A DNA stretch of 64,000 nucleotides, from NCBI RefSeq assembly GCF_025685395.1, contig NZ_JAGSYA010000004.1:2666001-2730000 (forward strand), given 5' to 3'. The DNA is from Terriglobus tenax. GTDB lineage: Bacteria; Acidobacteriota; Terriglobia; Terriglobales; Acidobacteriaceae. This document shows positions 37,440-46,985 of the stretch, piece after piece (within the stretch, counting starts at the first letter, position 1; every line of letters begins with the position of its first letter). Position numbers and translations under genes: made by a program. The notes under the pieces are model-generated. The model was not told the origin of the DNA. It worked only from the letters and a program-made list of their open reading frames with translations, and ran no database searches.

Positions 37440-38465
37440 CTATGGCGTGCCCTGGTATGAGCGATGGAAAGGGTTGCGCAGTGAGAGGATGACCGAAACG
37501 CCCGTGGTGTCGTAGTTCAGACGCGTGCTGTGGCTGTAAAAGCCGGAGACGCTCATCGTACGGTTCAAGGGGACATCGAGGATCGTGTCAAAGCCGTTGT
37601 CCTCCGCCAGGCCCACACCCACCGCCTGCTGCGTCCAGCTATTGCCGCGCCGGAACTGGCGATAGATCTTCTGGTCGCCAAGGGGCAGGTTCTCAAAGGC
37701 CGATGCCGTGAAGGCGGCGCGGAAGGGCAGAAGGAACTGTGCCCCGGCCTGGAAGTGCGCAATGTGGCCGACGGTGGTGTAGTTCCGCTGGATCTGCCGG
37801 TCCACCAGGCTCGAGGTATCGCCAATGCCGGTCTCGGCAAACGGAGCGACGCGGCTGAAGATGTAGTCCAGCCGGTGGTTCAGGTTATAGGTCGCCTGGC
37901 CATTCCCCAGGCCCACGCTGTCGGCCCCGCTGGGCAAGGAGAGCGTGGCGGAGCCGGTGTAGGTAAACGCCCTGCCAAAGTCCGTGGTGTAGCGCGTCGC
38001 AATCGAGGTGTCCCCCATCAGGTTGCGCATTGACTTGAGCGAGTATGTCGTTGGAGCAGCCGGTCCGTTTCCACCGGATGGAGACGCCGGGGCAGCCTTG
38101 GCGGCATAGGCATGCACGCTCAGAAACGCGGGGACCGACAGGTCCATGGACCAGTGCTGATTGAAGCGGTAAGCGATGACCGGAATGGTCATCTGCGTCC
38201 AGCCCAGGGCCGAGTTATGCACGGAGGAGGAGATCAGCCTGAAGGTGAAGACGTGCCGGCTGGGCTCGGGCAGGCTTTCAAGCTGGTAGCCGTTGCGTAC
38301 TTCGGCCATGGCCAGTTCGGCGGCAACCGCATCGTCCAGGGCGCTGTCATCGGCTGTGGGTGCTTGCGAGATGGAGACCTCGGTTACGGCGTTCTGCGCG
38401 TGTGCGGCGGCGGCAAAACATACCGGCAGCAGGCATAGGCCCACAATGGTTCGCACCAGGCGCAA
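37440..38465 (-). CDS. Secreted or outer-membrane protein, possible beta-barrel
   Basis: A protein of about 341 residues with a clear signal peptide ending AAAAHAQ. The mature part is rich in alternating polar and aromatic stretches (SVHNSALGWTQMTIPVIAYRF, TRYTTDFGRAFTYTGSATLS), as expected for outer-membrane beta-strands, and ends with RNPFHRSYQGTP. I do not recognise a family with confidence; it may belong to the transporter-like barrels (phenol MetA-type). The start is uncertain: TTG at 38465 has GGAG six nt upstream and gives a compact signal peptide; the frame is open to 38522. No functional partner is adjacent. Confidence 0.62.
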   Translation of the reverse strand: MRLVRTIVGLCLLPVCFAAAAHAQNAVTEVSISQAPTADDSALDDAVAAELAMAEVRNGYQLESLPEPSRHVFTFRLISSSVHNSALGWTQMTIPVIAYRFNQHWSMDLSVPAFLSVHAYAAKAAPASPSGGNGPAAPTTYSLKSMRNLMGDTSIATRYTTDFGRAFTYTGSATLSLPSGADSVGLGNGQATYNLNHRLDYIFSRVAPFAETGIGDTSSLVDRQIQRNYTTVGHIAHFQAGAQFLLPFRAAFTASAFENLPLGDQKIYRQFRRGNSWTQQAVGVGLAEDNGFDTILDVPLNRTMSVSGFYSHSTRLNYDTTGVSVILSLRNPFHRSYQGTP

Positions 38466-38539
38466 AAAACACTCCAAGGGAAGACTAGGCCAAGGGTATC
38501 CCTGGCCTGGTCTCTGTTGCAATGAAATTTTCGTGTGAT

Positions 38540-39685
38540 TTAGCGCTGTTCCAGCGGAATATACGGTGCCGGATACTCCGGCCCGATGTAGTTGGCGCGC
38601 GGCCGGATCAGACGGTTATCGTCATGCTGTTCAATCACATGCGCCGCCCAGCCGGAGATACGCGAGACCGCGAAAATCGGCGTGAACAGGTCAATGTCAA
38701 TGCCCAGCATGGTGTAGGTGCTGGCGGAATAGAAGTCCACATTCGCGTTCAGCTTCTTCTCGCCCTTTACATACAGCTCAATCTCGCGCGACATGCCGTA
38801 CCACTTGCTTCCGGTGGACTGGGACAGCTCCTCGCTCATCTTGCGCAGGTGCGTGGCGCGCGGATCTTCGGTCTTGTAGACGCGATGGCCAAAGCCGGAG
38901 ATCTTTTCCTTGCGGGCGAACATGTCCTTGACGTACTCGACTGGGTCCGCACCGGCCTTTTCGATGGCGTACAACAGGCGCATCGTGGCCTCGTTGGCGC
39001 CGCCGTGCAGGGGCCCCTTCAGAGCGCCGATGGCGCCGGTAATAGCGGAGTGCATGTCTGAGAGGGTTGCCGCGATGACCCGGGCGGCGAAGGTAGAAGC
39101 GTTCAGTTCGTGGTCGGCGTGGAGGATCAGGGCCACGTCCATGGTCTTGGTGGCGGTCTCGGAGGGTTTCTCGCCATTCAGCATCCACAGGAAGTTCGCG
39201 GCATGCGAGAGCGATTTATCCGCCTCGACCACAGGTTTTCCTTTTCGAATGCGATCGAAGCTGGCCACGATCATCGCTACCTGCGCGGTCAGGCGGAAGG
39301 CCTTGATCACGTTGGCGTCATGCGTGACGGCGTTCTCGGCGGGGTCATTGCCTTCCGGATAGATCGACAGCAGGCTGGTGGCCGTGCGCAGAACCTCCAT
39401 CGGAGTCGCGTCCTTCGGTACCGTCTTCAGAAACTCGATCACAGCCGGGGGCAGCGAGCGCGCCTCGGCCAGCTTCTGGGTGAAGTCCGCCAGCTCTGCC
39501 TTGTTCGGCAGCTTGCCGAACCACAGCAGGTAGGTGGTTTCTTCAAAGGTAGACTTCGGTGCAAGCTCATGAATGTCGATGCCGCGGTAGGAAAGAACAC
39601 CGGCTTCTCCGTCGATCCAGCAGATACCAGAGTTCGCGGCAATAATGCCTTCCAGGCCTTTCGGTGCGGCGGTCGTCGTTGACAT
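38540..39685 (-). CDS. gltA: Citrate synthase
   Basis: A 381-residue citrate synthase of the short, dimeric type shared with 2-methylcitrate synthases. The catalytic residues are visible in LILHADHELNAS, PLHGGANEATM (His), ISGFGHRVYKTEDPRA (His) and VDFYSASTYTMLGI (Asp). It condenses acetyl-CoA with oxaloacetate at the entry of the TCA cycle. No prpB, prpD or other propionate genes are adjacent, which favours citrate over methylcitrate synthase. The ATG at 39685 is preceded by TAGAGCTCAGC without an ideal ribosome-binding site. Confidence 0.92.
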   Translation of the reverse strand: MSTTTAAPKGLEGIIAANSGICWIDGEAGVLSYRGIDIHELAPKSTFEETTYLLWFGKLPNKAELADFTQKLAEARSLPPAVIEFLKTVPKDATPMEVLRTATSLLSIYPEGNDPAENAVTHDANVIKAFRLTAQVAMIVASFDRIRKGKPVVEADKSLSHAANFLWMLNGEKPSETATKTMDVALILHADHELNASTFAARVIAATLSDMHSAITGAIGALKGPLHGGANEATMRLLYAIEKAGADPVEYVKDMFARKEKISGFGHRVYKTEDPRATHLRKMSEELSQSTGSKWYGMSREIELYVKGEKKLNANVDFYSASTYTMLGIDIDLFTPIFAVSRISGWAAHVIEQHDDNRLIRPRANYIGPEYPAPYIPLEQR

Positions 39686-39778
39686 GCTGAGCTCTACTCC
39701 ATAAGAGAACGTGAAATTCGTTCTAACGGTTATAGCGCAGGCCCGCGACGCTTGTCATGACCGCCGTGCGAATAGCGG

Positions 39779-40792
39779 TCAGAATGTGCGATTTGCGGCA
39801 TACGCCGTCATGATCTGCGGCAACGCCTCTCCGGCTACTTCCAGCCCAAGGGCGCGGGCCGTTGCCGCCACCAGTTGAATGCCGTTGCGATAGTGTCCCA
39901 TCGCGGCATACAGACCCTCTTCCAGGGCGCCGATCAATGGCAGTCCGTCCGGGCTTCCAGGCCGCAGACCGGCCCATGTTTCCACCACCCGCGCCGCGGC
40001 CACGGGCGGAAACAGTTTCTCCGCGCGCATCTTCAGCGCGGCAATATCGGCCGCATGCACGGTCTTGTCATAGCCGGCGTCTTCAATGGTTGCGCCTATC
40101 ACCAGCCGGTTGCCTCCGCGCGGAATCAGGTAGATCTCCGGCGTGCGCACCACGGTGTCCAGCGGAGCTTCCATCTCCACGGCCATCATCTGTCCCTTGC
40201 GCGGGAAAACCGGAAGTTGGCGCGGTCCACTCCAGCTACCCGTGCATAGCACAACGCGCGCGGCGGCAATCTCTCCCTGAGATGTGGCCAGCTTCCACCC
40301 GTCCAGCTCACGCGTGATGGCCTCAACCGCGCACATCGTCTTCACGGCAATGCCGTTGCGATCGCAAGCCGCACGCAACGCCGCACCCAGGTCGCGCGGG
40401 TCCAGCGAGCCTTCGGTTTGCAGCGTCCAGGCATAACCATCGCCCTTGAGTCCAAGCTCGTTGACCAGTTGCAGGGCCTCCAGCGACGACTCGCCCTCAT
40501 GCGCGCCCTGCAGGCAGCGGTGGGTACGCAGCGGAATCCGCAGGTCGCTCAGGTCTTCCACGCGGGCAAGAAACTCCGGGTACAGCTCGCGCGACCAGGC
40601 CGAGAGCGGCCATAGTTCCGCCGGGTTCTCCGGATCATCGACAGCCAGCATGCCGCCCGCGGCCCAGCTTGCTTCCTTCGCCGGTTCTCCTTTGTCAGCC
40701 ACAACCACGGAGAATCCCCGCCCACGCAGCTCCAACGCCACGGCCAGACCGATGACTCCTGCTCCTACGACGGCAACATCCAACCTCTGCAT
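39779..40792 (-). CDS. thiO: Glycine oxidase ThiO (FAD-dependent)
   Basis: A 337-residue D-amino-acid-oxidase-fold flavoprotein. The FAD-binding GxGxxG motif is VAVVGAGVIGLAVALEL; ASWAAGGMLA and GLRPGSPDGLPLIG are ThiO-type signatures. ThiO oxidises glycine to the iminoacetate needed for the thiazole ring of thiamine. The usual thiS, thiG and thiE neighbours are absent, so it could be another DAO-family oxidase, though the motifs favour ThiO. It ends 93 nt from the citrate synthase start on the same strand, and faces away from the coiled-coil protein gene. Confidence 0.85.
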   Translation of the reverse strand: MQRLDVAVVGAGVIGLAVALELRGRGFSVVVADKGEPAKEASWAAGGMLAVDDPENPAELWPLSAWSRELYPEFLARVEDLSDLRIPLRTHRCLQGAHEGESSLEALQLVNELGLKGDGYAWTLQTEGSLDPRDLGAALRAACDRNGIAVKTMCAVEAITRELDGWKLATSQGEIAAARVVLCTGSWSGPRQLPVFPRKGQMMAVEMEAPLDTVVRTPEIYLIPRGGNRLVIGATIEDAGYDKTVHAADIAALKMRAEKLFPPVAAARVVETWAGLRPGSPDGLPLIGALEEGLYAAMGHYRNGIQLVAATARALGLEVAGEALPQIMTAYAANRTF

Positions 40793-40868
40793 ACGGCTAT
40801 TGTAGAAACTCGTCTACCAGTGCAGGTGGGCGGGCTATACTTTGCCCCAGCAAGGAGAACGGGTCAAC

Positions 40869-41666
40869 ATGAGCGAAAACGAACAAAGGCAGATGTCCGG
40901 AGCTTTTATTGCGGTGGTCTTCATCGCGCTGGCACTTGGAATTGGATCCCTTATCTGGTGCTACGGTCTGCAGAACCACATCGGCGAAGCGGAGAAGAAC
41001 CTGACCGCCGCCAAGGCCGAAAACGCCGCTCTGAAAGAGAGCCTCGCTTCCACCAATGCCCGCCTGAAGGCCGCCACCGAGACGCTGGGCGCCAGCGTCG
41101 GCATGACGCAGAAGCAACTGGAGCAGCGCGCCCAGAGCATCCTTGCAGCTCAGAAGGCTGCCGATGAAAAGCTGATCGCCGCTCAGGAAGCCACCAGCAA
41201 GCAGGTCGCTTCGGTGTCCAGCGAGGTCAGCAATGTGAAGACCGATGTTGGTGGCGTGAAGACCGATGTGGCCACCACGAAGGCTGACCTGGATTCCACC
41301 AAGAGCCAGATGCAGCGCATGATGGGCGACGAAGGCAAGATGAGCGGTCTGATCGCCGCCAACCACGACGAGCTGGAGATTCTGAAGCACAAGGGCGACC
41401 GCAACTACTACGAGTTCACCCTGCAGAAGGGCGCACAGCCCACGCTGCTCTCCACCATCAAGGTCAAGCTGAAGAAGGTCGACCAGAAGAAGGGCAAGTA
41501 CACGCTGGAGATCTCCTCCGACGACCGCACCATTGAGAAGAAGGACAAGACCATGATGGAGCCGGTGCAGTTCTACTCCGGCAAGTCGCCCGCTCTGTTT
41601 GAGATTGTGGTCAACAACGTGAACAAGAACCAGGTCAGCGGCTACCTCTCCACACCCAAGAGCTAA
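40869..41666 (+). CDS. Membrane-anchored coiled-coil protein of unknown function
   Basis: A 265-residue protein. One N-terminal membrane helix (GAFIAVVFIALALGIGSLIW) is followed by about 140 residues of coiled coil (SLASTNARLKAATETLGASV and SNVKTDVGGVKTDVATTKAD, with a repeated VKTDV) and a beta-rich C-terminal domain of about 95 residues (NYYEFTLQKGAQPTLLSTIK). I recognise no family. The layout suggests a sensor or scaffold with the coiled coil and tail outside the cytoplasm. AGGAGAACGG precedes the ATG at 40869. A 13-bp hairpin follows the stop. Confidence 0.75.
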   Translation: MSENEQRQMSGAFIAVVFIALALGIGSLIWCYGLQNHIGEAEKNLTAAKAENAALKESLASTNARLKAATETLGASVGMTQKQLEQRAQSILAAQKAADEKLIAAQEATSKQVASVSSEVSNVKTDVGGVKTDVATTKADLDSTKSQMQRMMGDEGKMSGLIAANHDELEILKHKGDRNYYEFTLQKGAQPTLLSTIKVKLKKVDQKKGKYTLEISSDDRTIEKKDKTMMEPVQFYSGKSPALFEIVVNNVNKNQVSGYLSTPKS

Positions 41667-41684
41667 CCACAGCTTTTGAAGTAC

Positions 41685-41719
41685 CACGGGCAGGGCCAAC
41701 GGCCCTGCCCGTGTGTTTT
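41685..41719 (+). terminator. Terminator after the coiled-coil protein gene
   Basis: CACGGGCAGGGCC (41685-41697) pairs perfectly with GGCCCTGCCCGTG (41701-41713) around an AAC loop, followed by TGTTTT. It lies between convergent genes. Confidence 0.85.
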
Positions 41720-41756
41720 CCCGGAAGGAGCAGGGGGCGCCTTCAGCCCCGGTCTG

Positions 41757-42329
41757 CTACTTCAGCTCCGCCTTCACCGCATCCATGTGATACGGAGCCA
41801 CGGCCACCTCGGCACTCTTGCGCTTGTCCCAGGTCGCCTGCGTCGCATCCTTGAAGCCAAGCAGCAGAATGCCTTCCAGGTCTCCCTTGGCAGGCACCTC
41901 ACTGTCGCGCAGCAGCAGCTTGCCGTTGGCCGCTGCCGCCCTCACCTCAGGAAACGCCGTGAAGACCGCGGGCGCATCGTCTTTCTCCGATGCGCTGGTC
42001 TCCAGCTCCGCGCCCTCTGCCGTCGTCAGTTTGGCGGTGTAGTTCTTCAGCGAAAGTGGCGTGTCCAGGTTGTTATGCACCTTCACCGTGGCCACGACGA
42101 ACAGCGTGTTCTCATCGGCGTCCGTCTTGCCAAGGATCTTCAACGTGTTGCTGTCGTTGGAGTACGTCACCTTGGTGGGCACAATCTTCATCTGCGTAAG
42201 TGCGACGGTAGCCGGAGTATGCGGGCTGTGGAAGTAGATGCCGGCGGCAACCGCGGCTAGAACAACGCCGGCAATCACGATAGGCAACAGAAGGGCATTG
42301 GCAGGGCGGTGCGTCTGCTGAAACTGCAT
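41757..42329 (-). CDS. Single-pass membrane protein of unknown function
   Basis: A 190-residue protein. After a short basic N-terminus comes one membrane helix (LLLPIVIAGVVLAAVAAGIYF); the rest is a beta-rich soluble domain (NTLFVVATVKVHNNLDTPLS) like the DUF4352/FxLYD sandwich seen in many periplasmic proteins, though I cannot assign it firmly. The ATG at 42329 follows AAGGAGA; the open frame upstream overlaps polX and is not needed. It lies 17 nt downstream of polX, so the two probably share a transcript. Confidence 0.72.
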   Translation of the reverse strand: MQFQQTHRPANALLLPIVIAGVVLAAVAAGIYFHSPHTPATVALTQMKIVPTKVTYSNDSNTLKILGKTDADENTLFVVATVKVHNNLDTPLSLKNYTAKLTTAEGAELETSASEKDDAPAVFTAFPEVRAAAANGKLLLRDSEVPAKGDLEGILLLGFKDATQATWDKRKSAEVAVAPYHMDAVKAELK

Positions 42330-42346
42330 CAGGGGCTCAGGTCTCC

Positions 42347-44089
42347 TTATGGCCTTGGACGAAGCGCGCGAAGAAACTCTTCCGGCGTGTAGGTATTGAT
42401 CACATCGAGCGGCGTCAGCCATGCGCGACGCAGTTGCGCTATGCCAAACGGCATCTGGTCAAAGTCAGTAATGGAGTGCGCATCGGTGTTGATGGAGATG
42501 CGGCAGCCCAGCTCTTTCGCAAGCCGCAGGTTGCGGTCGCTCAGGTCAAGCCGCGGCATGCCTGTATTGTGCTCGACGACAACACCCAGCTCGGCGCAGC
42601 GGCGCAGAACGCGCTCCAGGTCAAAGTTGAAGGGCTCGCGCGCCAGCAGAAGGCGGCCCGTGGGATGGCCGAGAATCCGCAGGTAAGGGTTCTCCACCGC
42701 GCGCAAAATACGGTCGGTCATCTCCTCGTACGGCTGGTTGAACAGCGTATGTACGGAGCCGATCACAACATCCATCTGCGCCAGCGTGCTGTCTTCCAGG
42801 TCCAGCGTTCCGTCGCCAAGAATGTCGACCTCCATGCCGGCGAAGACACGGATGCGGCCTTCCATCGCGCGGTCGACTTCGCGGATGGCGGCAATGTGTT
42901 CGATCGCGCGCGCATCGTCCAGGCCGTTGGTCATGGCCAGGTTCTTGGTGTGGTCGGTAATGGCCAGAAAGCTGTAGCCCTTGGCCAGCGCCGCTTCAGC
43001 CATCTCGCGGATCGTCGCCTTGCCGTCGCTGGCCGTGGTGTGCGCATGCACATCCCCGCGAATATCTCTCAGATCGATCAATCCAGGCAGCGTGTGGTTC
43101 TGCGCGGCTTCAATCTCGCCATTGTTCTCGCGCAGCTCGGGCGCAATGTAATCCAGGCCCAGCGCGTTGTAGATCTCTGCTTCGCTGGCTGCCGCGACCA
43201 CGGAGTTATCGTCCATGCGCGCCAGGGCATACTCGCTCAGCGTGTAGCCCATCTTGATGGCCCGCTGCCGCAGCGCAACATTGTGCATCTTCGATCCCGT
43301 GAAGTACTGCAACGCCGCGCCGTAGCTTGCCCTGGGCAGCATGCGGACATCCACCTGCAGGCCGTTGCGCAGGTTGAAGCTCACCTTGTTCTGCCCCTTG
43401 GCGATCAGGTTGGCGATCAGCGGCAGGCTGGCGACATGTTCCACCACCTCTGCCACGCGGTCGGTTTCGCAGGCCGGACCGGTCACCAGCAGATCCAGGT
43501 CGCCAACGGTTTCCTTCCCGCGGCGGAGTGATCCAGCCGGCGTGACGGATTCAATGCCGGGAAACTCGCGGATCAGCGCAGAGATGCGCTCGGCGGTCGC
43601 CGTGGCGTCGTCAATGCGATAGCGGCCGCTGTTCTTGCGGAAGTCTTCAATGCCCTTCAGAATTTTGTCGACCTGCTTCTGTCCGAAGCGCGGAAGGTCG
43701 TTCAGCTTGCCTTCTTTCGCGGCGGTTTCCAGCGAATCGATGTCGGCCACGCCCAGCGCGCTCCAGATCAGGGCGACTGTCTTCGGTCCCATGCTGGGCA
43801 GCTTCAACAGGTCCAGCATGGTGGGTTTGTATTTCAGCAGCAGCTCCTCACGCATGGGCATGGAGCCGGTCTTGACCAGCTCCACAATGTTGGCGGCCAT
43901 GCCTTTGCCAATGCCCGCAATGGCAAGCAACTGCTTGGGCTCGTCCACAAGGGTGGCAAGCTGCGTGGTCTGCTGCTCTACGGCCTCTGCGGCGCGGCGG
44001 TAGCTGCGGATACGGAACGGGTCGGCGGCGTCGATCTCCAGCAGATCGGCGGTCTCATCCAACAGGCGTGCAATGGTGACATTTTCCAT
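42347..44089 (-). CDS. polX: DNA polymerase/3'-5' exonuclease PolX
   Basis: A 580-residue family X polymerase. The N-terminal helix-hairpin-helix region (LLAIAGIGKGMAANIVELV, LLKLPSMGPKTVALIW), the nucleotidyltransferase motif PAGSLRRGKETVGDLDLLV, and the C-terminal PHP domain starting at GDVHAHTTASDGKATIREM are all in order. The PHP metal ligands appear intact (HAH, LAITDHTKN, GMEVDIL, NTDAHS). Such enzymes fill short gaps in base-excision repair and have PHP exonuclease activity. Length matches Bacillus PolX. Confidence 0.95.
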   Translation of the reverse strand: MENVTIARLLDETADLLEIDAADPFRIRSYRRAAEAVEQQTTQLATLVDEPKQLLAIAGIGKGMAANIVELVKTGSMPMREELLLKYKPTMLDLLKLPSMGPKTVALIWSALGVADIDSLETAAKEGKLNDLPRFGQKQVDKILKGIEDFRKNSGRYRIDDATATAERISALIREFPGIESVTPAGSLRRGKETVGDLDLLVTGPACETDRVAEVVEHVASLPLIANLIAKGQNKVSFNLRNGLQVDVRMLPRASYGAALQYFTGSKMHNVALRQRAIKMGYTLSEYALARMDDNSVVAAASEAEIYNALGLDYIAPELRENNGEIEAAQNHTLPGLIDLRDIRGDVHAHTTASDGKATIREMAEAALAKGYSFLAITDHTKNLAMTNGLDDARAIEHIAAIREVDRAMEGRIRVFAGMEVDILGDGTLDLEDSTLAQMDVVIGSVHTLFNQPYEEMTDRILRAVENPYLRILGHPTGRLLLAREPFNFDLERVLRRCAELGVVVEHNTGMPRLDLSDRNLRLAKELGCRISINTDAHSITDFDQMPFGIAQLRRAWLTPLDVINTYTPEEFLRALRPRP

Positions 44090-44175
44090 GAATCAAAAGC
44101 GGACAAGGCTATCCTGAGCCCTGTCCGCTAGTATGCACCGTGGATGCAGGTGGAAGAAATTCGTTGCTGTCTTCG

Positions 44176-44394
44176 CTAAGACGCTTCTTTCAGGCGGATG
44201 ACCTGATCCGCCTGTGGACCCTTCTGGCCTTCGATAATGTCGAACTCGACTTCATCGCCTTCCTTCAGGCTTTTGTAGCCGTCTAGCTGAATGGAGCTGT
44301 AGTGGACAAAAACGTCCGGGCCGTCGTCGCGGCCCAGGAAGCCGTAGCCTTTTGCGTTATTGAACCACTTCACTTTGCCCTTGTACTGTGCCAC
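44176..44394 (-). CDS. Cold-shock protein (CspA family)
   Basis: A 72-residue cold-shock domain protein. RNP1 is KGYGFLGRD and RNP2 is VFVHYSSI, preceded by KVKWFNNA. It binds single-stranded RNA and DNA as a chaperone. The start is GTG (44392-44394), with GAGG ten nt upstream. The leader has a 9-bp GCGCGGGAA/TTCCCGCGC hairpin (44424-44448) about 30 nt before the start; cold-shock mRNAs often have structured leaders, but a thermosensor role is inference. The name cspA is not assigned because several copies per genome are usual. Confidence 0.92.
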   Translation of the reverse strand: MAQYKGKVKWFNNAKGYGFLGRDDGPDVFVHYSSIQLDGYKSLKEGDEVEFDIIEGQKGPQADQVIRLKEAS

Positions 44395-44543
44395 GTTCGT
44401 CGAACCTCGGGGAGGGGAAGTCGGCGCGGGAACAGACTCTTCCCGCGCGTGACAGATATGACGCGGGTGATGGGGAGGAAGGTTTTCTGGAAGATGAATG
44501 GGCGGCCCCGCACCGGCAGCCGCCCAAAATGGTTTTGACCGGG

Positions 44544-45170
44544 CTAAACTGTTCCCGCGCGGCGCAGAGCCTCATACACGGACAGCCCGATAATCGTCTT
44601 TCCGTCGTGAATCCTGCCCTCGTTGCGCATCTTCAACAACTCCGACAGGCGGATGCGCAGAATCTCGATCTTCTCGTCCTCTTCCGGCTGGGCCACGCCT
44701 TCGGTCAGCTCCGTGGCCAGGAAGATTTCCATCCACTCGCCCAGGAATCCGGGACTGGCGTAATAGCGAACCAGCTTGCGCCACTTCTTGGCGCGGTACC
44801 CGGTCTCTTCAATCATTTCGCGCTTGGCGGCGGCCAGCGGCTTCTCGTCGGCCTCACGCCGGCCCGCGGGCAGCTCCAGAAGGAACTGCTGTGCCGCCTG
44901 GCGGTACTGCCGCTCCATGATGATGAACGGATCACGCTTGTTGGTGCGGTCGTCGACGGCCAGAATCACCACTGATCCGTTATGCCGGATAATGTCGCGC
45001 TGCGAGACCACGCCGCCCGGTTCCTTCACGGTCTCAGACCATACCTTGAACAGCGGGCCGTCGTAGGCCAGCTTCTGGTCCAGCAGTTTGGCTTTGCCGG
45101 TGCGCTTTGCCGGGGCTTTCTTCGCCGTGGTTTTCACGGATTTCTTAATCGCGGTTGTCTTGGTCGCCAT
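44544..45170 (-). CDS. Nudix hydrolase with basic N-terminal tail
   Basis: A 208-residue Nudix enzyme of the ADP-ribose pyrophosphatase group. The Nudix box is complete: [22 protein letters not shown]. Flanking ELPAG and the helical C-terminus ([17 protein letters not shown]) fit that group. The first 30 residues are Lys/Thr/Ala rich ([19 protein letters not shown]), like histone-H1-type tails, and are not part of the usual fold. I use the ATG at 45170; a longer frame starts at 45197. Likely substrates are ADP-ribose or related nucleotides. Confidence 0.85.
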   Translation of the reverse strand: MATKTTAIKKSVKTTAKKAPAKRTGKAKLLDQKLAYDGPLFKVWSETVKEPGGVVSQRDIIRHNGSVVILAVDDRTNKRDPFIIMERQYRQAAQQFLLELPAGRREADEKPLAAAKREMIEETGYRAKKWRKLVRYYASPGFLGEWMEIFLATELTEGVAQPEEDEKIEILRIRLSELLKMRNEGRIHDGKTIIGLSVYEALRRAGTV

Positions 45171-45356
45171 AAAACTAAACCTAACACTCTGCATCATATG
45201 GACGTGCTGGTGAATCTAACCGTGAAACGCGAATTTCATGATGCACCCAATGACCAAACTCGCATGGCAAACGTCTCTTCCTTACAGTGAAAGTTTAGGA
45301 AACGAGTTGTGCCAGTGTGCGAGACTCATCTGTGTGCCTCTGCACGAGTAAATTTC

Positions 45357-46955
45357 ATGCGGTCTGAGTGCTACCCCATCACGGTGCTGCCCGGCGTCTC
45401 GCGTCTTTTTCGCGAGTACCTTGCCCATTGGGAAAATCCCATCTTTTCTGAGAGCTTCGGCGGCCATCCGCTCGACACGGCCTGGCACCAGAAGGCGCCC
45501 ACGCTGACCCCGGAGCATCGCGCCCGTCTGGTCTCGCTGCTGGAAGCCCAGAACCCTGACCCATCGCCCGCGGCCCGCAAGCATCTTGACATGCTGCGCG
45601 ACGGAGCCGGTGTGGTGGTCAGCGGACAGCAGGTCGGCATCTTCGGCGGCCCGCTCTTCACGCTGTTCAAGGCCGCCACCGCCATTCGCCGCGCGCAGGA
45701 GGCCACCGAGGCCGGACATCCGCATGTACCCATCTTCTGGCCGGCGACGGAAGACCACGACCTGGACGAAGTGAACCAGGTCGAGCTTCTGAGCAAGTCC
45801 GCGCCGGAGCATCTGAAGCTCACCACGCTGGAGCACCGCGCCATCGCCGTCGGCAAGGTGACCTTGCCCGAGGAGATTACCGCGCTGGTCGACCAGGTAA
45901 CCGACCTGCTGGCATGGGCTCCAATTACCGAGAGCCTGAAGCGCCACTATGTTCCCGGCAAGACGCTTTCCGACGCCTTTACAGGTCTGTTGCGCGAGAT
46001 CTTCGCCGCCGAAGGTCTGCTGACCCTTGACGCAGCCGAGCGCGGCTACCACGAACTTGGCGCCCCGGTTCTGCTGGCTGCCCTGGAGCAGGCTGCGCAG
46101 CTGGAAGCCTCCGTGCGTGCCCGTTCGCAGGCTCTGGTCGATGCCGGGTACCACGCACAGGTCCTCCTGCCCGACGATGGCAGCCTGCTCTTCCTCTTCG
46201 ACGAGCAAACTGGCCAGCGCCATCCGTTGCGGCACAAGGACGGTGCATGGAAGGCCGGCCATGCCACCTACACGACGGAAGATCTGAAGTCTCTGCTGGC
46301 TGTATCGCCGGAACGTTTCAGCCCGAATGCTCTGTTGCGTCCCGTTTTCCAGGACCAGATTCTGCCCACCTCCGCCTACATCGGCGGACCGGCGGAGATT
46401 GCCTACTTCGCGCAGTCAGGCGTGCTCTATGACGCCATCCTCGGCCGCCGTACCGTCATCATGCCGCGTATGTCAGCCACGCTGATTGAGCCCGCGATTG
46501 AAAAGGTCATGGCTCAGCATGAGCTCAGCCTGGGCGACGGCTTCACCAGGGCCGAAGATCTGGCTCTGCGCCTCGGCGCACGCGCCATGCCGATTGAGGG
46601 CAAGAAGAAGCTGCAGGCCGCGGGCAATGCCCTGGACCGCGAGCTGGACGCGCTGCTGGGCTGGATGAAGTCGGTGGATGCGGAGCTGGCACGCTCGGGT
46701 GAGGTCTCGGCCTCCAAGATGCGCTACCAGATGAATCGTCTGCGCCGCATGTCCGCTCGCTTTGAGCAGCAGAAGAACGATTCGCTGCGCAAGCACGCCG
46801 ATGCCATCACGCTGAACCTGTACCCCGAAGGCCATGTGCAGGAGCGCGCCATCGCCGGTATCTGGTACCTGGCCCGCACCGGCGACGACTTCCCCTCGGA
46901 GCTCGTCCGCCACGCCGGGCAGGAGTGTACGGGGCACAAGGCGATCTATCTCTAG
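45357..46955 (+). CDS. bshC: Bacillithiol biosynthesis cysteine-adding enzyme BshC
   Basis: About 532 residues, the normal BshC length. The family region VVVSGQQVGIFGGPLFTLFKAATAI (read in two parts) and PIFWPATEDHDLDEVNQ are well conserved; a coiled-coil dimerisation segment lies toward the C-terminus (MNRLRRMSARFEQQKND). BshC adds cysteine to glucosaminyl-malate, the last step to bacillithiol, the low-molecular-weight thiol used instead of glutathione. bshA and bshB are not in the window. I use the ATG at 45357; the frame is open to 45309 but those residues are not conserved-looking. Confidence 0.92.
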   Translation: MRSECYPITVLPGVSRLFREYLAHWENPIFSESFGGHPLDTAWHQKAPTLTPEHRARLVSLLEAQNPDPSPAARKHLDMLRDGAGVVVSGQQVGIFGGPLFTLFKAATAIRRAQEATEAGHPHVPIFWPATEDHDLDEVNQVELLSKSAPEHLKLTTLEHRAIAVGKVTLPEEITALVDQVTDLLAWAPITESLKRHYVPGKTLSDAFTGLLREIFAAEGLLTLDAAERGYHELGAPVLLAALEQAAQLEASVRARSQALVDAGYHAQVLLPDDGSLLFLFDEQTGQRHPLRHKDGAWKAGHATYTTEDLKSLLAVSPERFSPNALLRPVFQDQILPTSAYIGGPAEIAYFAQSGVLYDAILGRRTVIMPRMSATLIEPAIEKVMAQHELSLGDGFTRAEDLALRLGARAMPIEGKKKLQAAGNALDRELDALLGWMKSVDAELARSGEVSASKMRYQMNRLRRMSARFEQQKNDSLRKHADAITLNLYPEGHVQERAIAGIWYLARTGDDFPSELVRHAGQECTGHKAIYL

Positions 46956-46985
46956 TTGTCAGGGAAGAACCCCTGATTTTGAAAT

